From positions 62,001 through 126,000 of the forward strand of contig NZ_CANMIJ010000001.1 of the NCBI RefSeq assembly GCF_947497915.1: a stretch of DNA of 64,000 nt. Reading direction: 5' to 3'. Position 1 is the stretch's first letter; each line of letters opens with the position of its first letter. Shown piece after piece: positions 8,118 through 17,490 of the stretch. The notes beneath the pieces are model-generated. The model did not search any database and had not been told where the DNA came from. It saw only the letters and a list, made by a program, of their open reading frames with translations. The stretch comes from an uncultured Erythrobacter sp. GTDB taxonomy: Bacteria > Pseudomonadota > Alphaproteobacteria > Sphingomonadales > Sphingomonadaceae. The position numbers were made by a program, and so were the translations under genes.

Positions 8118-8987
8118 ATGCGGAATATCGCTGTTATAGGAGCGGGTCAGATGGGCGCGGGCATTGCCCAAACCGTGGCTCAGCATGGCATGAATGTGAT
8201 GCTGTCAGATGTTGATCTGGCACGCGCGGAGGCAGGTAAGGCTGCTGTCGAAAAGGCTGTTACCAAGCTGGTCGGACGCGGGAAAATCGAAGCGGATGCC
8301 GCCGACGCATTACTCGCAAAGATCACGCCAGTCGCTGACTATTCGCCGATGGCTGAGGCCGATATCATCATTGAAGCCGCGACGGAACGCGAAGAAATCA
8401 AGAATGCGATCTTCGAAAGCGTGGGCAAGGTGCTGTCAGCCGATGCTGTGATGGCGTCTAACACCAGTTCGATCCCGATTACCCGCATGGCGAACCACTC
8501 GCCGGACCCTGCACGCTTTATCGGTCTGCACTTTTTCAATCCGGTTCCTGTTATGGGCTTGATCGAAGTGATCCCAGGCCTAGCAACCTCGCAGAACACT
8601 ACCGACCGCGTGACAGCCTTTGCCGAAAGCCTCGGCAAGCAAGTTGTGACCAGTCAGGATGAACCCGGTTTTGTCGTAAACCGGATTCTCCTGCCGATGA
8701 TCAATGAAGCGGTGTTTGTGCTGGGTCAGTCGACTGCTGGCATTGAAGATATCGATAAGGGTTGTCGTCTTGGCCTCAACCACCCGATGGGACCGCTGCA
8801 ATTGGCCGATTTTGTCGGGCTCGATACGTGTCTCGATATCATCAACGTACTTTACCGGACGACGCGCGATACGAAGTACCGTCCTGCTCCGCTGTTGGTG
8901 AAATATGTCGAAGCTGGCTGGCTTGGCCGCAAAACTGGGCGCGGGTTTTATGACTATTCAGGTGAGGCACCTGTTCCGACCCGGTGA
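8118..8987 (+). CDS. 3-hydroxybutyryl-CoA dehydrogenase
   Basis: NAD(P)-dependent oxidation of 3-hydroxybutyryl-CoA to acetoacetyl-CoA, in fatty-acid and polyhydroxybutyrate metabolism. The Rossmann motif GAGQMGAG is at residues 7-14. The catalytic histidine is in FIGLHFFNPVPVM, and the C-terminal domain has NRILLPMINEA and LGLNHPMGPL. At 289 residues it is a single-domain-pair enzyme, not a FadB fusion. The gene may also be named hbd, paaH or fadB2. Confidence 0.93.
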   Translation: MRNIAVIGAGQMGAGIAQTVAQHGMNVMLSDVDLARAEAGKAAVEKAVTKLVGRGKIEADAADALLAKITPVADYSPMAEADIIIEAATEREEIKNAIFESVGKVLSADAVMASNTSSIPITRMANHSPDPARFIGLHFFNPVPVMGLIEVIPGLATSQNTTDRVTAFAESLGKQVVTSQDEPGFVVNRILLPMINEAVFVLGQSTAGIEDIDKGCRLGLNHPMGPLQLADFVGLDTCLDIINVLYRTTRDTKYRPAPLLVKYVEAGWLGRKTGRGFYDYSGEAPVPTR

Positions 8988-9010
8988 ACTTGGGCGCTTC
9001 TACGCAGCAC

Positions 9011-9463
9011 CTATTCGTCGTCGGTGACGCCTTCGGTGTCGCTGGCCCAGCCGCCAAAATCTGCATCGTCATCGCCATCATCCTGATCGCTCAGGAATGG
9101 ATCCCCTCCATCTGAGCTGGGATCAGTGCCGCGGGAGACTTCCGGTGTCGGGTCAAACCCTTGCGCGTCATCCAAGAGCTCATCGTCGGTCGCAAATGTA
9201 GCTGGGGGATTGTCCTCGGCCTTCGGCTTGCTGCGCTTTGTTTGCCTGCCGATGGTCTGATCCGGCATCGGATCGCCAAATTTGCGCTGCGCGGCCCGAT
9301 CTGATGAACTTGCCCCGTCACCGTAGTTTTCGACTGTTTGATGTAGTTTGCCGGGATCATCCTCGGTCCCAATAAACATCGCCGCACCAATCAAAGTGAT
9401 GCCAGCATAGGCGAGCGCAGCCTTCGGGTTTTGGAACAATGCCTTCATGGTGGTGAAAGCCAT
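9011..9463 (-). CDS. Small membrane-anchored acidic protein of unknown function
   Basis: A 150-residue protein with one hydrophobic segment at about residues 14-32 (ALAYAGITLIGAAMFIG) followed by a long polar tail that becomes very acidic at its end. The tail is probably disordered. I do not recognise a domain. It begins 12 bases after mutS on the same strand and is likely translated from the mutS message. An internal ATG at 9448 is an alternative start. Confidence 0.65.
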   Translation of the reverse strand: MAFTTMKALFQNPKAALAYAGITLIGAAMFIGTEDDPGKLHQTVENYGDGASSSDRAAQRKFGDPMPDQTIGRQTKRSKPKAEDNPPATFATDDELLDDAQGFDPTPEVSRGTDPSSDGGDPFLSDQDDGDDDADFGGWASDTEGVTDDE

Positions 9464-9475
9464 AAAGCCAACCGG

Positions 9476-12109
9476 TTAAGGTTTCGTAGAGGCGATCTCG
9501 CGCTTCAAATCATAAAGCAGGTCGAGTGCCTCACGCGGTGAAAGAGCATCCAGGTCAGCTTCGGAAAGCCGTGCAACGAGCTGGGCCTCTGGCGATAGCG
9601 ACGGCTCCTCTGTCTGCGCTGCGGCAGCGAATAGCGGCAACTCACCCAGACCCGCGGCAATACCGCCCGTTTCCGAGCGCGCCTGCTCCAGCTTCGCGAG
9701 CACTTGCGAGGCGCGCTTAACGACCGCATCCGGCACGCCTGCCAGCTTCGCGACGGCCAAACCATAGGATCGATCGGCTGGCCCTTCGGAAAGTTCGTGC
9801 AAGAGCACGAGATCGCCTTTCCATTCTCGCGCCCGGACATGATGGAGCGATAGGGCTTCGCAGGTTTCGGCGAGCCGTGCGAGCTCGTGATAATGCGTTG
9901 CGAACAGACAGCGACAGGCGATGCGCGAATGCACAGCCTCAACCACAGCCCATGCGAGCGCCAAACCGTCATAGGTCGATGTGCCGCGACCAACCTCATC
10001 GAGAATGACAAAACTGCGGGTCGTCGCTTGCGCCAGAATTGCGGCAGTTTCGACCATTTCCACCATAAATGTGGATCGCCCGCGCGCGAGGTTGTCCGAC
10101 GCTCCGACGCGGCTGAAAAGCCGGTCAACGAGGCCGATTGTGGCCGATTTGGCTGGCACAAAGCACCCAGCTTGCGCCATCAATACGATCAGTGCGCTTT
10201 GGCGTAGAAAAGTCGATTTACCGCCCATGTTTGGGCCGCCAATCAGCCAGAGCCTATCATCCGACGCAAGCGAGCAATTGTTGGCAACGAAGCGATCGCC
10301 TGTCTTTGCAAGGGCCGCTTCTACAACAGGGTGGCGCCCGCCGGTGATCGAAAGGCCAGCATCGCTGGTAATTTCAGGCCTCGCCCATTCGCCTTCGGAT
10401 GCGCGTTCTGCATTGCTGGCGGATACGTCGATCCGTGCTAGCGCCTCGGCGGTGCCTGCAATTGCCTCGCGCGCTTCTGTTACGGCTTCGATCAGTTCTT
10501 CAAAATGTGCTTCTTCTGCAGCAAGTGCTCTTCCGCCCGCTTCGGAAATGCGCGAAGCCTCCTCGTGCAGGCTGAGGGAGTTGAAGCGCACCGCGCCTTT
10601 CATAGTCTGACGATGCGTAAAACCGCTATCTGCATCCATAAGACTGTCGGCGTGACGACTAGGTACCTCGATGAAATAACTAAGAACGCCGTTATGTTTG
10701 ATCTTGAGCGATGAGATGCCCGTCTCTGTGCGGTAGCGCGCTTCCATTGCAGCGATAGCGCGTCGCGCATTGCCCGATATCTCGCGAAGCTCGTCAAGGC
10801 TCGCGTCGTATCCATCGGCGATGTAGCCTCCGCTTGATCGCTCCGTGGGAGGAGAAGCGACTAGCGCACGCGACATATGATCGACCATCGCGCCGTGCCC
10901 GATAAGTCGAGGCATCAATTCTTCGAGAAGTGTCGGACGATCCCGCTCCAGCTCAAGCCGTTCATGCAGCCTGCCAGCCTCGGCCAAGCCATCGCGGACC
11001 TGCCCAAGATCGCGCGGGCTTCCGCGACCAGCGACAATTCGTCCTAACGCGCGGCCAATATCCGGCAATGCGCGCAACGTATCGCGCAGATCGGCGCGTT
11101 CAATCGGGCGGGCGTGCCAGAACTCGACAAGATGCAGACGCGCATCAATCGCGGCTTCATCCATCAAGGGCGCAGACAGGTCTTCGGCAAGTTGCCTCGA
11201 CCCTGCGCCCGTCGCGCAGCGATCGAGCGTTGCAATTAGACTTCCAGAGCGGCCCCCAGTGGAGCTCTCTAGTATCTCCAAGCTGCCGCGCGTTGCCTCA
11301 TCCATCGCCATGCCTGAAGCACTTTCTCGCACTGTAGGCGGTAACATCAGCGGCAGCGTGCCACGTCCGACGTGGTCAAGATATGCAATCAACCCGCCAG
11401 CTGCAGCCAGCATCGCTCGTGAAAAATCACCGAAGCCGTCTAGTGTGGCAACGCCGTGGATGGCTTTGAGTCGGTCTGAGCCCGCATCGCTCGAGAACGT
11501 AGCCTTGGCGTGAAATGTCGGTTCTTCCGGCGCATGGCTCCAATCCTCTGGCACCACCACTTCGGTCGCGCCGATCCGCGCAAGCTCCGCGCCGAGCATT
11601 TCTGATGCGCATTCTACCAGCGCCATTGCGCCAGTTGAAATGTCTATGCTCGCAATACCGATCGCGCCGCGAACGTCCGCCAAGGCCGCCAACAGGTTAG
11701 CTGCGCGCGGATTGAGGAGAGCCTCTTCGGTAAGCGTACCCGCCGTAACAAACCGGACAATGTCGCGTTGGACCAGAACTTTGGAGGATGGCTTGCCCTC
11801 CCGCTTGGCCCGGGCTTTGGCCTCGTCGGGCGTTTCGACCTGTTCGGCAATCGCGACCCGTTGACCAGATTTAATGAGCCGCGCGAGATAGCCTTCCGCC
11901 GCATGCACAGGGACCCCGCACATCGCCACAGGCTCACCATCATGTTCACCGCGTGATGTAAGCGCGATGTCGAGAATGTTCGCCGCAATGCGGGCATCAT
12001 CGAAAAACAGCTCGAAGAAATCGCCCATCCGGTAGAACAGCAATGATCCTTCCGCCTCTTTCTTGAGAGCGAGATATTGCTGCATCATCGGGGTCGCGGT
12101 GCCGGCCAT
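9476..12109 (-). CDS. mutS: DNA mismatch repair protein MutS
   Basis: Recognises base mismatches and small loops and recruits MutL. The 877 residues contain the mismatch-binding Phe-x-Glu (GDFFELF, residues 30-36), the clamp and lever regions, and the C-terminal ATPase with Walker A GGPNMGGKSTF and Walker B FVILDEVGRGTSTYDG. Length and domain order are normal for MutS1. Divergent from the malic enzyme gene across about 125 bases. Confidence 0.97.
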   Translation of the reverse strand: MAGTATPMMQQYLALKKEAEGSLLFYRMGDFFELFFDDARIAANILDIALTSRGEHDGEPVAMCGVPVHAAEGYLARLIKSGQRVAIAEQVETPDEAKARAKREGKPSSKVLVQRDIVRFVTAGTLTEEALLNPRAANLLAALADVRGAIGIASIDISTGAMALVECASEMLGAELARIGATEVVVPEDWSHAPEEPTFHAKATFSSDAGSDRLKAIHGVATLDGFGDFSRAMLAAAGGLIAYLDHVGRGTLPLMLPPTVRESASGMAMDEATRGSLEILESSTGGRSGSLIATLDRCATGAGSRQLAEDLSAPLMDEAAIDARLHLVEFWHARPIERADLRDTLRALPDIGRALGRIVAGRGSPRDLGQVRDGLAEAGRLHERLELERDRPTLLEELMPRLIGHGAMVDHMSRALVASPPTERSSGGYIADGYDASLDELREISGNARRAIAAMEARYRTETGISSLKIKHNGVLSYFIEVPSRHADSLMDADSGFTHRQTMKGAVRFNSLSLHEEASRISEAGGRALAAEEAHFEELIEAVTEAREAIAGTAEALARIDVSASNAERASEGEWARPEITSDAGLSITGGRHPVVEAALAKTGDRFVANNCSLASDDRLWLIGGPNMGGKSTFLRQSALIVLMAQAGCFVPAKSATIGLVDRLFSRVGASDNLARGRSTFMVEMVETAAILAQATTRSFVILDEVGRGTSTYDGLALAWAVVEAVHSRIACRCLFATHYHELARLAETCEALSLHHVRAREWKGDLVLLHELSEGPADRSYGLAVAKLAGVPDAVVKRASQVLAKLEQARSETGGIAAGLGELPLFAAAAQTEEPSLSPEAQLVARLSEADLDALSPREALDLLYDLKREIASTKP

Positions 12110-12233
12110 CCTTACGACCTAGACAGGGTGGACGCGATTCGGAACGGCCCCGTGCAGGGTTTCCCCTATCGTTTGTGTTTCGGTGCCGCTAAACGAAGCG
12201 ATAGTCGTTATTTGGGGCAAGGAAACATCCATC

Positions 12234-14495
12234 ATGGCAGATGATCGCAAGAGCGGTTTTACCACGCGCGAGGCATTGTTTTATCACGAGACGATCCGTC
12301 CAGGTAAGCTAGAGGTTGTCGCGACCAAGCCGATGACATCGCAGCGCGATCTCAGCCTTGCTTATTCGCCGGGTGTTGCCGCTCCTGTTGAGGCCATTGC
12401 TGCCGATCCGTCGCTTGCCGCGCGCTACACAGCGAAAGCGAACCTTGTTGCGGTGATATCCAATGGCTCTGCAATTCTTGGACTCGGAAATCTTGGTGCG
12501 CTTGCTTCAAAGCCAGTGATGGAGGGCAAGGCCGTCCTGTTCAAACGGTTTGCGGATGTGGATTCCATCGACATTGAGCTCGCGACCGAAGACCCCGATG
12601 CCTTTATCGAAGCTGTCGCACTGATGGAGCCCACGTTCGGCGGTATCAATCTGGAGGACATCAAAGCGCCTGAGTGCTTCATCATTGAGGCGGCTCTGCG
12701 CGAGCGGATGAACATCCCGATTATGCATGATGATCAACACGGCACTGCGATCATTACCGCTGCGGGCTTGCTCAATGCATGCCACCTGACGGACCGCGAT
12801 ATCAAAGACGTGAAGGTGGTTGTGAACGGCGCTGGTGCGGCCGCGATTGCCTGTACGGCTCTGATCAAGGCGATGGGTGTACGACACGAAAATGTTATCA
12901 TGTGCGATCGTTCCGGGCCGATTACCCCGGGCCGCGATAATGTCGATCAATGGAAGAGCGCTCATGCAGTCGCCACCGAAGCAACGACTTTGGAAGAAGC
13001 CCTAAACGGTGCAGATATCTTCCTCGGTCTTTCTGCCGCAGGTGCTCTGAAGCCGGATTGGGTCAAGAAGATGGCTGACAAGCCAATCATCTTTGCAATG
13101 GCCAACCCTGTGCCTGAAATCATGCCTGACGATGCGAAAGCGGTGCGCCCCGATGCAATCATCGCGACCGGACGCAGCGATTTCCCTAACCAAGTCAACA
13201 ATGTGCTTGGTTTTCCGTTCATCTTCCGAGGTGCCTTGGATGTGCAGGCGACCGCGATCAACGAGGAAATGAAAGTCGCCGCCGCGCAGGCTATCGCAGA
13301 GCTTGCGCGTGAGCGCGTGCCCGAGGAGGTTGCGAGTGCCTATGGCAAGAACCAGAAATTCGGCACTGACTATATTATCCCAGCACCATTCGATCCGCGC
13401 CTGATCGAGGTTGTTTCGTCAGCCGTCGCCAAGGCGGCTATGGATTCCGGAGTCGCGAAGACTGAGATCGCCGATTTCGACGAATACCGCACAAAACTGC
13501 GCTCACGTTTAAACCCGACAACATCGGTGCTGACAGGGGTTTACAACGAGGCGAAAGCCAATCCGAAACGCATGGTTTTCGCCGAGGCAGAGGAAGAAGT
13601 CGTGCTGCGCGCGGCGATCCAGTATCGCGATTTCGGGTATGGTACGCCGGTGCTTGTCGGCCGGACAAAGGCTGTAATGGATAAGCTGCACCAGCTTTCT
13701 GTTTCCGATCCCGGCAGCTTTGAAATCCAGAACTCGGCTGACAGCGAGCATGTGCCCGCGATGGTTGAGTACCTCTACAAGCGCCTGCAACGTAAAGGTT
13801 ATACCGAGCGTGATGTGCGGCGGATGGTAAACCAAGAACGGAACGTTTTTGCGGCGCTGCTCGTGGCGCTTGGGCATGGCGATGGGATCATCTCGGGCCT
13901 CACGCGAACATTCGCCCAGACCGTGCGCGAAGTGAACATGGTGTTAGATAAGAAGCCGGGCGCGTTGCCGTTTGGCATTCACATGATGATTGGCAAGAAT
14001 CACACGACGTTCCTTGCCGACACCACGATGAATGAGCGCCCGAACGCCGAAGAACTCGCCCATATCGCGAAGGAAACCGCCGCGGTTGCTCGCAGAATGG
14101 GGCATGAGCCGCGCGTCGCGTTTTTATCCTATTCGACCTTCGGAAATCCGTCGGGCCAATGGCTTGGCAATATCCGAGAAGCTGTCGCGATCCTCGACCG
14201 CGAAGACCCCGGCTTTGAGTACGAAGGCGAAATGGCGCCTGATGCCGCGCTCAATCCGAAAGTGATGAAGCTTTATCCATTCAGCCGCCTTTCGGCGCCT
14301 GCCAATGTGCTCATCATGCCTGGTCTTCAATCGGCGAACCTTTCGGCCAAGATGCTGCGCGAATTGGGCAGCAACGCCACGGTTGGCCCGATGTTGCTCG
14401 GTATGGAAAAGCCGGTGCAGATCGTTCCGATGACTGCGCTCGCACCCGATGTCCTTACGTTGGCGGTGCTCGCGGGGGCAGGCGTGGTCGGCTAA
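12234..14495 (+). CDS. maeB: NADP-dependent malic enzyme with phosphotransacetylase-like domain
   Basis: Oxidative decarboxylation of malate to pyruvate, giving NADPH. Residues 1 to about 430 are the malic enzyme part (HDDQHGTAIITAAG, then the NAD(P) site VVNGAGAAAIA). Residues about 440-753 are a phosphate acetyltransferase-like domain, usually regulatory in MaeB and not catalytic. I chose the ATG at 12234 because AAGGA lies about ten bases before it; a GTG at 12183 would add 17 unlikely residues. The stop overlaps the convergent DUF3592 gene by four bases. Confidence 0.95.
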   Translation: MADDRKSGFTTREALFYHETIRPGKLEVVATKPMTSQRDLSLAYSPGVAAPVEAIAADPSLAARYTAKANLVAVISNGSAILGLGNLGALASKPVMEGKAVLFKRFADVDSIDIELATEDPDAFIEAVALMEPTFGGINLEDIKAPECFIIEAALRERMNIPIMHDDQHGTAIITAAGLLNACHLTDRDIKDVKVVVNGAGAAAIACTALIKAMGVRHENVIMCDRSGPITPGRDNVDQWKSAHAVATEATTLEEALNGADIFLGLSAAGALKPDWVKKMADKPIIFAMANPVPEIMPDDAKAVRPDAIIATGRSDFPNQVNNVLGFPFIFRGALDVQATAINEEMKVAAAQAIAELARERVPEEVASAYGKNQKFGTDYIIPAPFDPRLIEVVSSAVAKAAMDSGVAKTEIADFDEYRTKLRSRLNPTTSVLTGVYNEAKANPKRMVFAEAEEEVVLRAAIQYRDFGYGTPVLVGRTKAVMDKLHQLSVSDPGSFEIQNSADSEHVPAMVEYLYKRLQRKGYTERDVRRMVNQERNVFAALLVALGHGDGIISGLTRTFAQTVREVNMVLDKKPGALPFGIHMMIGKNHTTFLADTTMNERPNAEELAHIAKETAAVARRMGHEPRVAFLSYSTFGNPSGQWLGNIREAVAILDREDPGFEYEGEMAPDAALNPKVMKLYPFSRLSAPANVLIMPGLQSANLSAKMLRELGSNATVGPMLLGMEKPVQIVPMTALAPDVLTLAVLAGAGVVG

Positions 14496-15280
14496 GTTTT
14501 GCCCGGCGTATCGCCGCGCGGAGCCGCTTTGCCAAAAGAGCTACGAGCTTGCCCGAATTTCCAATGGCCATCGTCTGAAGGCGTATCTGAAGCAATTGCA
14601 TTGTCGATGTCGACATAACTCTTTTTCGCGTTGCGCGCAGAAACAAAGATCGGAACTATGTCGCCTTCTTTGGCGGAGTAAGGCCGTTCCCACAGGGCAT
14701 CGCTTTTGTATTCACAAAGTTCGCCAGTGCGCGGGTGCTTGGCCTCTGCGATGGCGCGCCAAGGGTTCTGATCATTCACAGCAATCGAAGTATCGCGATA
14801 AAGCCTGACGATGGTGCCTTCTGTTCGCAGGCCACTTTGCATGAGCCGTGCAATTGTGCGCGCCCGAAGTATTGGAAAAACCACTAATCCGAGGCCGATC
14901 AGAACGAACAGGCTTCCCATGCCAGAGAAGATAACAGGCAATAGGAATCGCTGGCCCCAGGTATCGATCCGGGCATCATGAGGTTTAAGCGGGTCATAGA
15001 GAATATCGACTTCCTCGCCGATTCTGAAACCGGGGGAGGAACTGCTGGTGTTGCTGGAAAACTCGTAACGCCTGCCGCGAGCATCGAAATATTCGGCGAC
15101 CGGGCGGTACATCGTATCCCCGTCGCTGTCTCGGTAATCAACGAGTTTTACGATAGTGCCTCGTGTCGGAATGCTTCGCTCAGAAAAGCTGCTTTCCTGC
15201 CAAAGAAACCATCCGCCGAACCCGGCAAACAGCGCGCCCATTCCAGCGAAAAAATAGCCAAGCGTCGACAGTTTGCGCAA
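14492..15280 (-). CDS. DUF3592 membrane protein
   Basis: A 262-residue protein with transmembrane helices at about residues 8-27 and 113-135. Two copies of the DUF3592 beta-rich region follow these helices (TRGTIVKLVDYRDSDGD... and TEGTIVRLYRDTS...). Family function is unknown. It ends inside the last four bases of maeB on the opposite strand. Confidence 0.8.
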   Translation of the reverse strand: MRKLSTLGYFFAGMGALFAGFGGWFLWQESSFSERSIPTRGTIVKLVDYRDSDGDTMYRPVAEYFDARGRRYEFSSNTSSSSPGFRIGEEVDILYDPLKPHDARIDTWGQRFLLPVIFSGMGSLFVLIGLGLVVFPILRARTIARLMQSGLRTEGTIVRLYRDTSIAVNDQNPWRAIAEAKHPRTGELCEYKSDALWERPYSAKEGDIVPIFVSARNAKKSYVDIDNAIASDTPSDDGHWKFGQARSSFGKAAPRGDTPGKT

Positions 15281-15365
15281 TTCGCCCTCCAGGCAAATGA
15301 TATATCAGAAAATGCTTGCCGGTTCGAAAATATCTTTCGTGGCGAGCGCCATCATCTGGAACTGA

Positions 15366-16583
15366 CTAAGCAAGCCGATCTTCGATTGGCACATAGTCGA
15401 TATCATACCCGAAATAGCTGGGGCTAAAGACGGCGAGGCCCGCCTCCGTGCGCCATAGCGGATCGCAGCGGAAGCCGATCGCGGCGACCGCCTGACCGCG
15501 CGTATATCCGGGATTGACGATGCCGTCGGCCGTTTCGATGTCGATCACCGAGATCAAGTCAGGGCAAGTCGCAATGACGGCACCATTGCGGCGAGCGATA
15601 AGGTGTTCATTCTTGACATCAGTTTGAAAGGTCTGCCCATCAAACGCGCCAGTGCCATCGATCGTGACCTTGCCAACTAGAAAGCCGTCTTCGTCACTCC
15701 ATTCGAAGTCGGCGACTTTGCCCGTGAATAGCAGATAGCCATCGCCTGCTTTTCGCGCTGCTTCGATCGGATCGGTCCCAGCCTCCTTGGCCTCGCGGAC
15801 AGATTTCCCGATGCTTTGCGCAAGCGAGAGGCTGTCTGTGACCAATGTGCCCGCCTTTTTGGCTTGCGCGCCGGTGATCGGGCTGTCTGTTACGCCGCAT
15901 TCACGGCTTACCACGGCAATGCTGCGCAGAATGTCTTCCGCGCGGGTCGGGTCGCCAAGAGTTTCGACAATTATCGTGTCGCCAAACGGGGTCGCTGCGC
16001 CAATTGGCGTCAGCGGCACGCCTGCGACTTTGACAGAGTGCTGATTAATCTCCGGCACCGCGCGCCCGACCGTATCAGCATCAAGCGCGGGCACGCCAAG
16101 CCGAGCTGCAGTTGAAAGGCCTTCGGCTAAACTGAGCGGGCCAATTTCGCCCATAATTACCCCAGCAAATTTCTGGCCGATATGCTTTTCCAGCGCCTCG
16201 AAGGCGGCTTGTACGGGGACTTCCACCGGATTCTCCGCCGCGTCCAATCGGGCCTGCATATCAGGGCTGGTTTCGGCGAGCGACGCCAGGCCGTATGGAC
16301 AGGCCACGCGGTCTGTATCGGCTAGGGCGCTTACTGGGACCATCGAAAACGCGAGGCCTGCGGCCAGATCCTTAGCGATCAATTCGCGTGCCTCTATTAG
16401 GCTACCGCCCCCACCTGTGCCTAGATAAGAGCTTCCAACCAGCGCGTCTTCCAGGCTCGTGGCGTCGAGCGGAAGAGCGTTTTCGTTGGCGGCAGAACCA
16501 CCTGCCTCTGGCAATTCGCGGCACGCCGCAAGCGTACCTGCAGCTACTGCTAAACCGCCCAAAAATTGCCGCCGTGATGCCAT
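15366..16583 (-). CDS. DUF917 family (thiohydantoin desulfurase-like) Tat lipoprotein
   Basis: A 405-residue protein of the DUF917 family, related to hydantoinase-type metal proteins and S-methyl-thiohydantoin desulfurase. The start MASRRQFLGG is a twin-arginine signal, and the following LAAC is a lipobox, so the product is probably folded in the cytoplasm, exported and lipid-anchored. The family glycine-rich block GSSYLGTGGGGSLIEAR is at about residues 50-66. Most DUF917 proteins I know of are cytoplasmic, so the export signal is unusual. Substrate unknown. Confidence 0.8.
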   Translation of the reverse strand: MASRRQFLGGLAVAAGTLAACRELPEAGGSAANENALPLDATSLEDALVGSSYLGTGGGGSLIEARELIAKDLAAGLAFSMVPVSALADTDRVACPYGLASLAETSPDMQARLDAAENPVEVPVQAAFEALEKHIGQKFAGVIMGEIGPLSLAEGLSTAARLGVPALDADTVGRAVPEINQHSVKVAGVPLTPIGAATPFGDTIIVETLGDPTRAEDILRSIAVVSRECGVTDSPITGAQAKKAGTLVTDSLSLAQSIGKSVREAKEAGTDPIEAARKAGDGYLLFTGKVADFEWSDEDGFLVGKVTIDGTGAFDGQTFQTDVKNEHLIARRNGAVIATCPDLISVIDIETADGIVNPGYTRGQAVAAIGFRCDPLWRTEAGLAVFSPSYFGYDIDYVPIEDRLA

Positions 16584-16697
16584 CGCCGTGTCCCCTTTAT
16601 TGTTAGGGCGATGAGACTGACTTGGCTTGACTAGAAATGCAACGAATAGTGCTGGCGCGATTGCGCCCTAGTTTGATCGCCTAGACTGGGCTGCGTT

Positions 16698-17402
16698 TCA
16701 AGCCAGCCGCCGAAAGCGGAAATACCAGACTTCGTGTCCGAAAGTGTTGCGCGCCTTGTATTCGTAACGCGTCTCGCACCAGCCGCTGGGGCGGTTTTGC
16801 CAATTTTCCGGACCCTCGACCACCCATTCAAATTTGTCCGTATGCCGCTGCATAACCATCAGGGCATGGCGCAAATAGATGTCGTGATCAGTGCCGAACC
16901 GGAATTCACCTCCCGGTTTCATCTTCTGCGCAATCAAAGATACTGGGCCGTCATTCATCATCCGGCGCTTGGCATGCTTGTTCTTTGGCCAAGGATCAGG
17001 GTGCAGCAAATAGCACATAGTTAGTGCGCCATCAGGCAACCTTTGGAGCACATCGATCGCATCGCCGTGGTGCAGACGGATATTGGCGAGCCGTTCATCA
17101 TCGACATGGCCCAAAGCTGCTGCGACACCGTTTAGGAACGGCTCGGCCCCGATGAAGCCATGATTGGGCAGCAGATCAGCGCGGTAGGCGAGATGCTCCC
17201 CGCTGCCAAAGCCGATCTCGAAATGCAGCGGGCAATCCTCGCCAAAGAGGTCTTTGGCAGTAACGGGCCCCTCTTCAGGCACGGCAATTTTCGGAAGCAG
17301 GTCATCGACCAAACCTTGTTGGCGTCCGCGCAGCGGTTTCCCGATGCTGCGGCCATACATCCGGTTAAGGGTGGTGGGATCACCTTCTTTAAACGCACTC
17401 AT
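16698..17402 (-). CDS. trmB: tRNA (guanine-N7-)-methyltransferase
   Basis: SAM-dependent methylation of guanine 46 in tRNA variable loops. The 234-residue protein has the SAM-binding block FEIGFGSGEHL and the YLLHPDPWPKNKHAKRR segment that marks TrmB. Starts with ATG at 17402. Divergent from the neighbouring channel gene with about 90 bases between starts. Confidence 0.93.
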   Translation of the reverse strand: MSAFKEGDPTTLNRMYGRSIGKPLRGRQQGLVDDLLPKIAVPEEGPVTAKDLFGEDCPLHFEIGFGSGEHLAYRADLLPNHGFIGAEPFLNGVAAALGHVDDERLANIRLHHGDAIDVLQRLPDGALTMCYLLHPDPWPKNKHAKRRMMNDGPVSLIAQKMKPGGEFRFGTDHDIYLRHALMVMQRHTDKFEWVVEGPENWQNRPSGWCETRYEYKARNTFGHEVWYFRFRRLA

Positions 17403-17490
17403 GCCGCGCGCGGTAATGGGGAAGGGCAGTGCTTGTCCAGTGCGGATCGGGGGTTGAGTGCAATCACCGCGCCCTATATCCGGCTGGACT

